The translations under genes and the position numbers were made by a program. 34,394 nucleotides of DNA from Goleter apudmare HA4340-LM2 (GTDB taxonomy: Bacteria > Cyanobacteriota > Cyanobacteriia > Cyanobacteriales > Nostocaceae), in assembly GCA_019359495.1 (NCBI GenBank), contig JAHHHF010000019.1, positions 1 through 34,394 of the forward strand. The letters are read 5' to 3'. Every line of letters begins with the position of its first letter. Within the stretch, counting starts at the first letter, position 1. Below are positions 34,283 through 34,394 of this stretch, in pieces. A model generated the notes under the pieces. The model did no database searches. It saw nothing but the letters and a program-made list of their open reading frames with translations, and was not told where the DNA came from.

Positions 34283-34394
34283 ATGCTGATATAAAACTTT
34301 ACATTTTTATTAAGACTAAGCCTAAAAAGCTGAAATTAGTCAACAAAACATAATCTCCTCAAACCAGTGAACATAACTGATTTTCTGACACATA

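Overview
The window comes from a filamentous cyanobacterium of the Nostoc/Anabaena type (Nostocales). The evidence is the many GCGATCGC (HIP1) octamers, short heptamer tandem repeats and small palindromic repeats between genes, and a gene set with multi-GAF sensor kinases, an EGY-like site-2 protease and cyanobacterial-style PanD and Ppa. No rRNA, tRNA, CRISPR array or complete insertion sequence is visible. All assignments come from reading the sequence; no database search was run.

Left part (1-6051): a minus-strand operon of a very large soluble histidine kinase (seven apparent GAF domains, HisKA_3/HATPase core), a NarL/LuxR-type response regulator 3 nt downstream, and a small four-helix membrane protein. 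Divergent from it is an M50 site-2 protease. Positions 8095-18694 hold mostly single housekeeping or unknown genes: a lipoprotein-like/GHL10 glycosidase-like protein, a small orphan domain protein, a secreted protein with a duplicated Cys-containing domain, a nucleoside phosphorylase, a GNAT acetyltransferase, a HemD-like protein, a DHRS1-like short-chain dehydrogenase and a zinc-ribbon-like small protein. Two decayed gene relics (about 13741-14042 and 17280-17736) lie between them.

Middle part (17792-25078): panD is followed 11 nt downstream by an MBL-fold protein that has lost nearly all the metal ligands. Next come inorganic pyrophosphatase, a 60-residue membrane peptide, a 0.94 kb gene-free stretch, a DUF362 protein and an aspartase. 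An orphan antitoxin-like HTH gene with a perfect inverted-repeat operator candidate precedes pgsA (phosphatidylglycerophosphate synthase).

Right part (25157-34282): an exopolysaccharide/O-antigen-type locus. A polyprenyl glycosyl-1-phosphate transferase (minus strand, with no ordinary start codon for its N-terminal region) faces away from a plus-strand series: Wzc-like tyrosine autokinase, Wzx-like flippase, two SAM methyltransferases, a GT4 glycosyltransferase and a Wzy-like polymerase. Together these would start a lipid-linked repeat unit, modify it, flip it, polymerise it and control chain length/export. From about 28.7 kb to the end the DNA is clearly AT-richer and I saw no HIP1 octamer, which suggests a separately acquired or fast-evolving cassette. 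A MITE-like element sits inside it.

I did not find a clearly new multi-gene system. The most promising leads are the panD-linked MBL pseudoenzyme, the orphan antitoxin with its operator, and the damaged 5' end of the sugar-phosphate transferase at the EPS junction.
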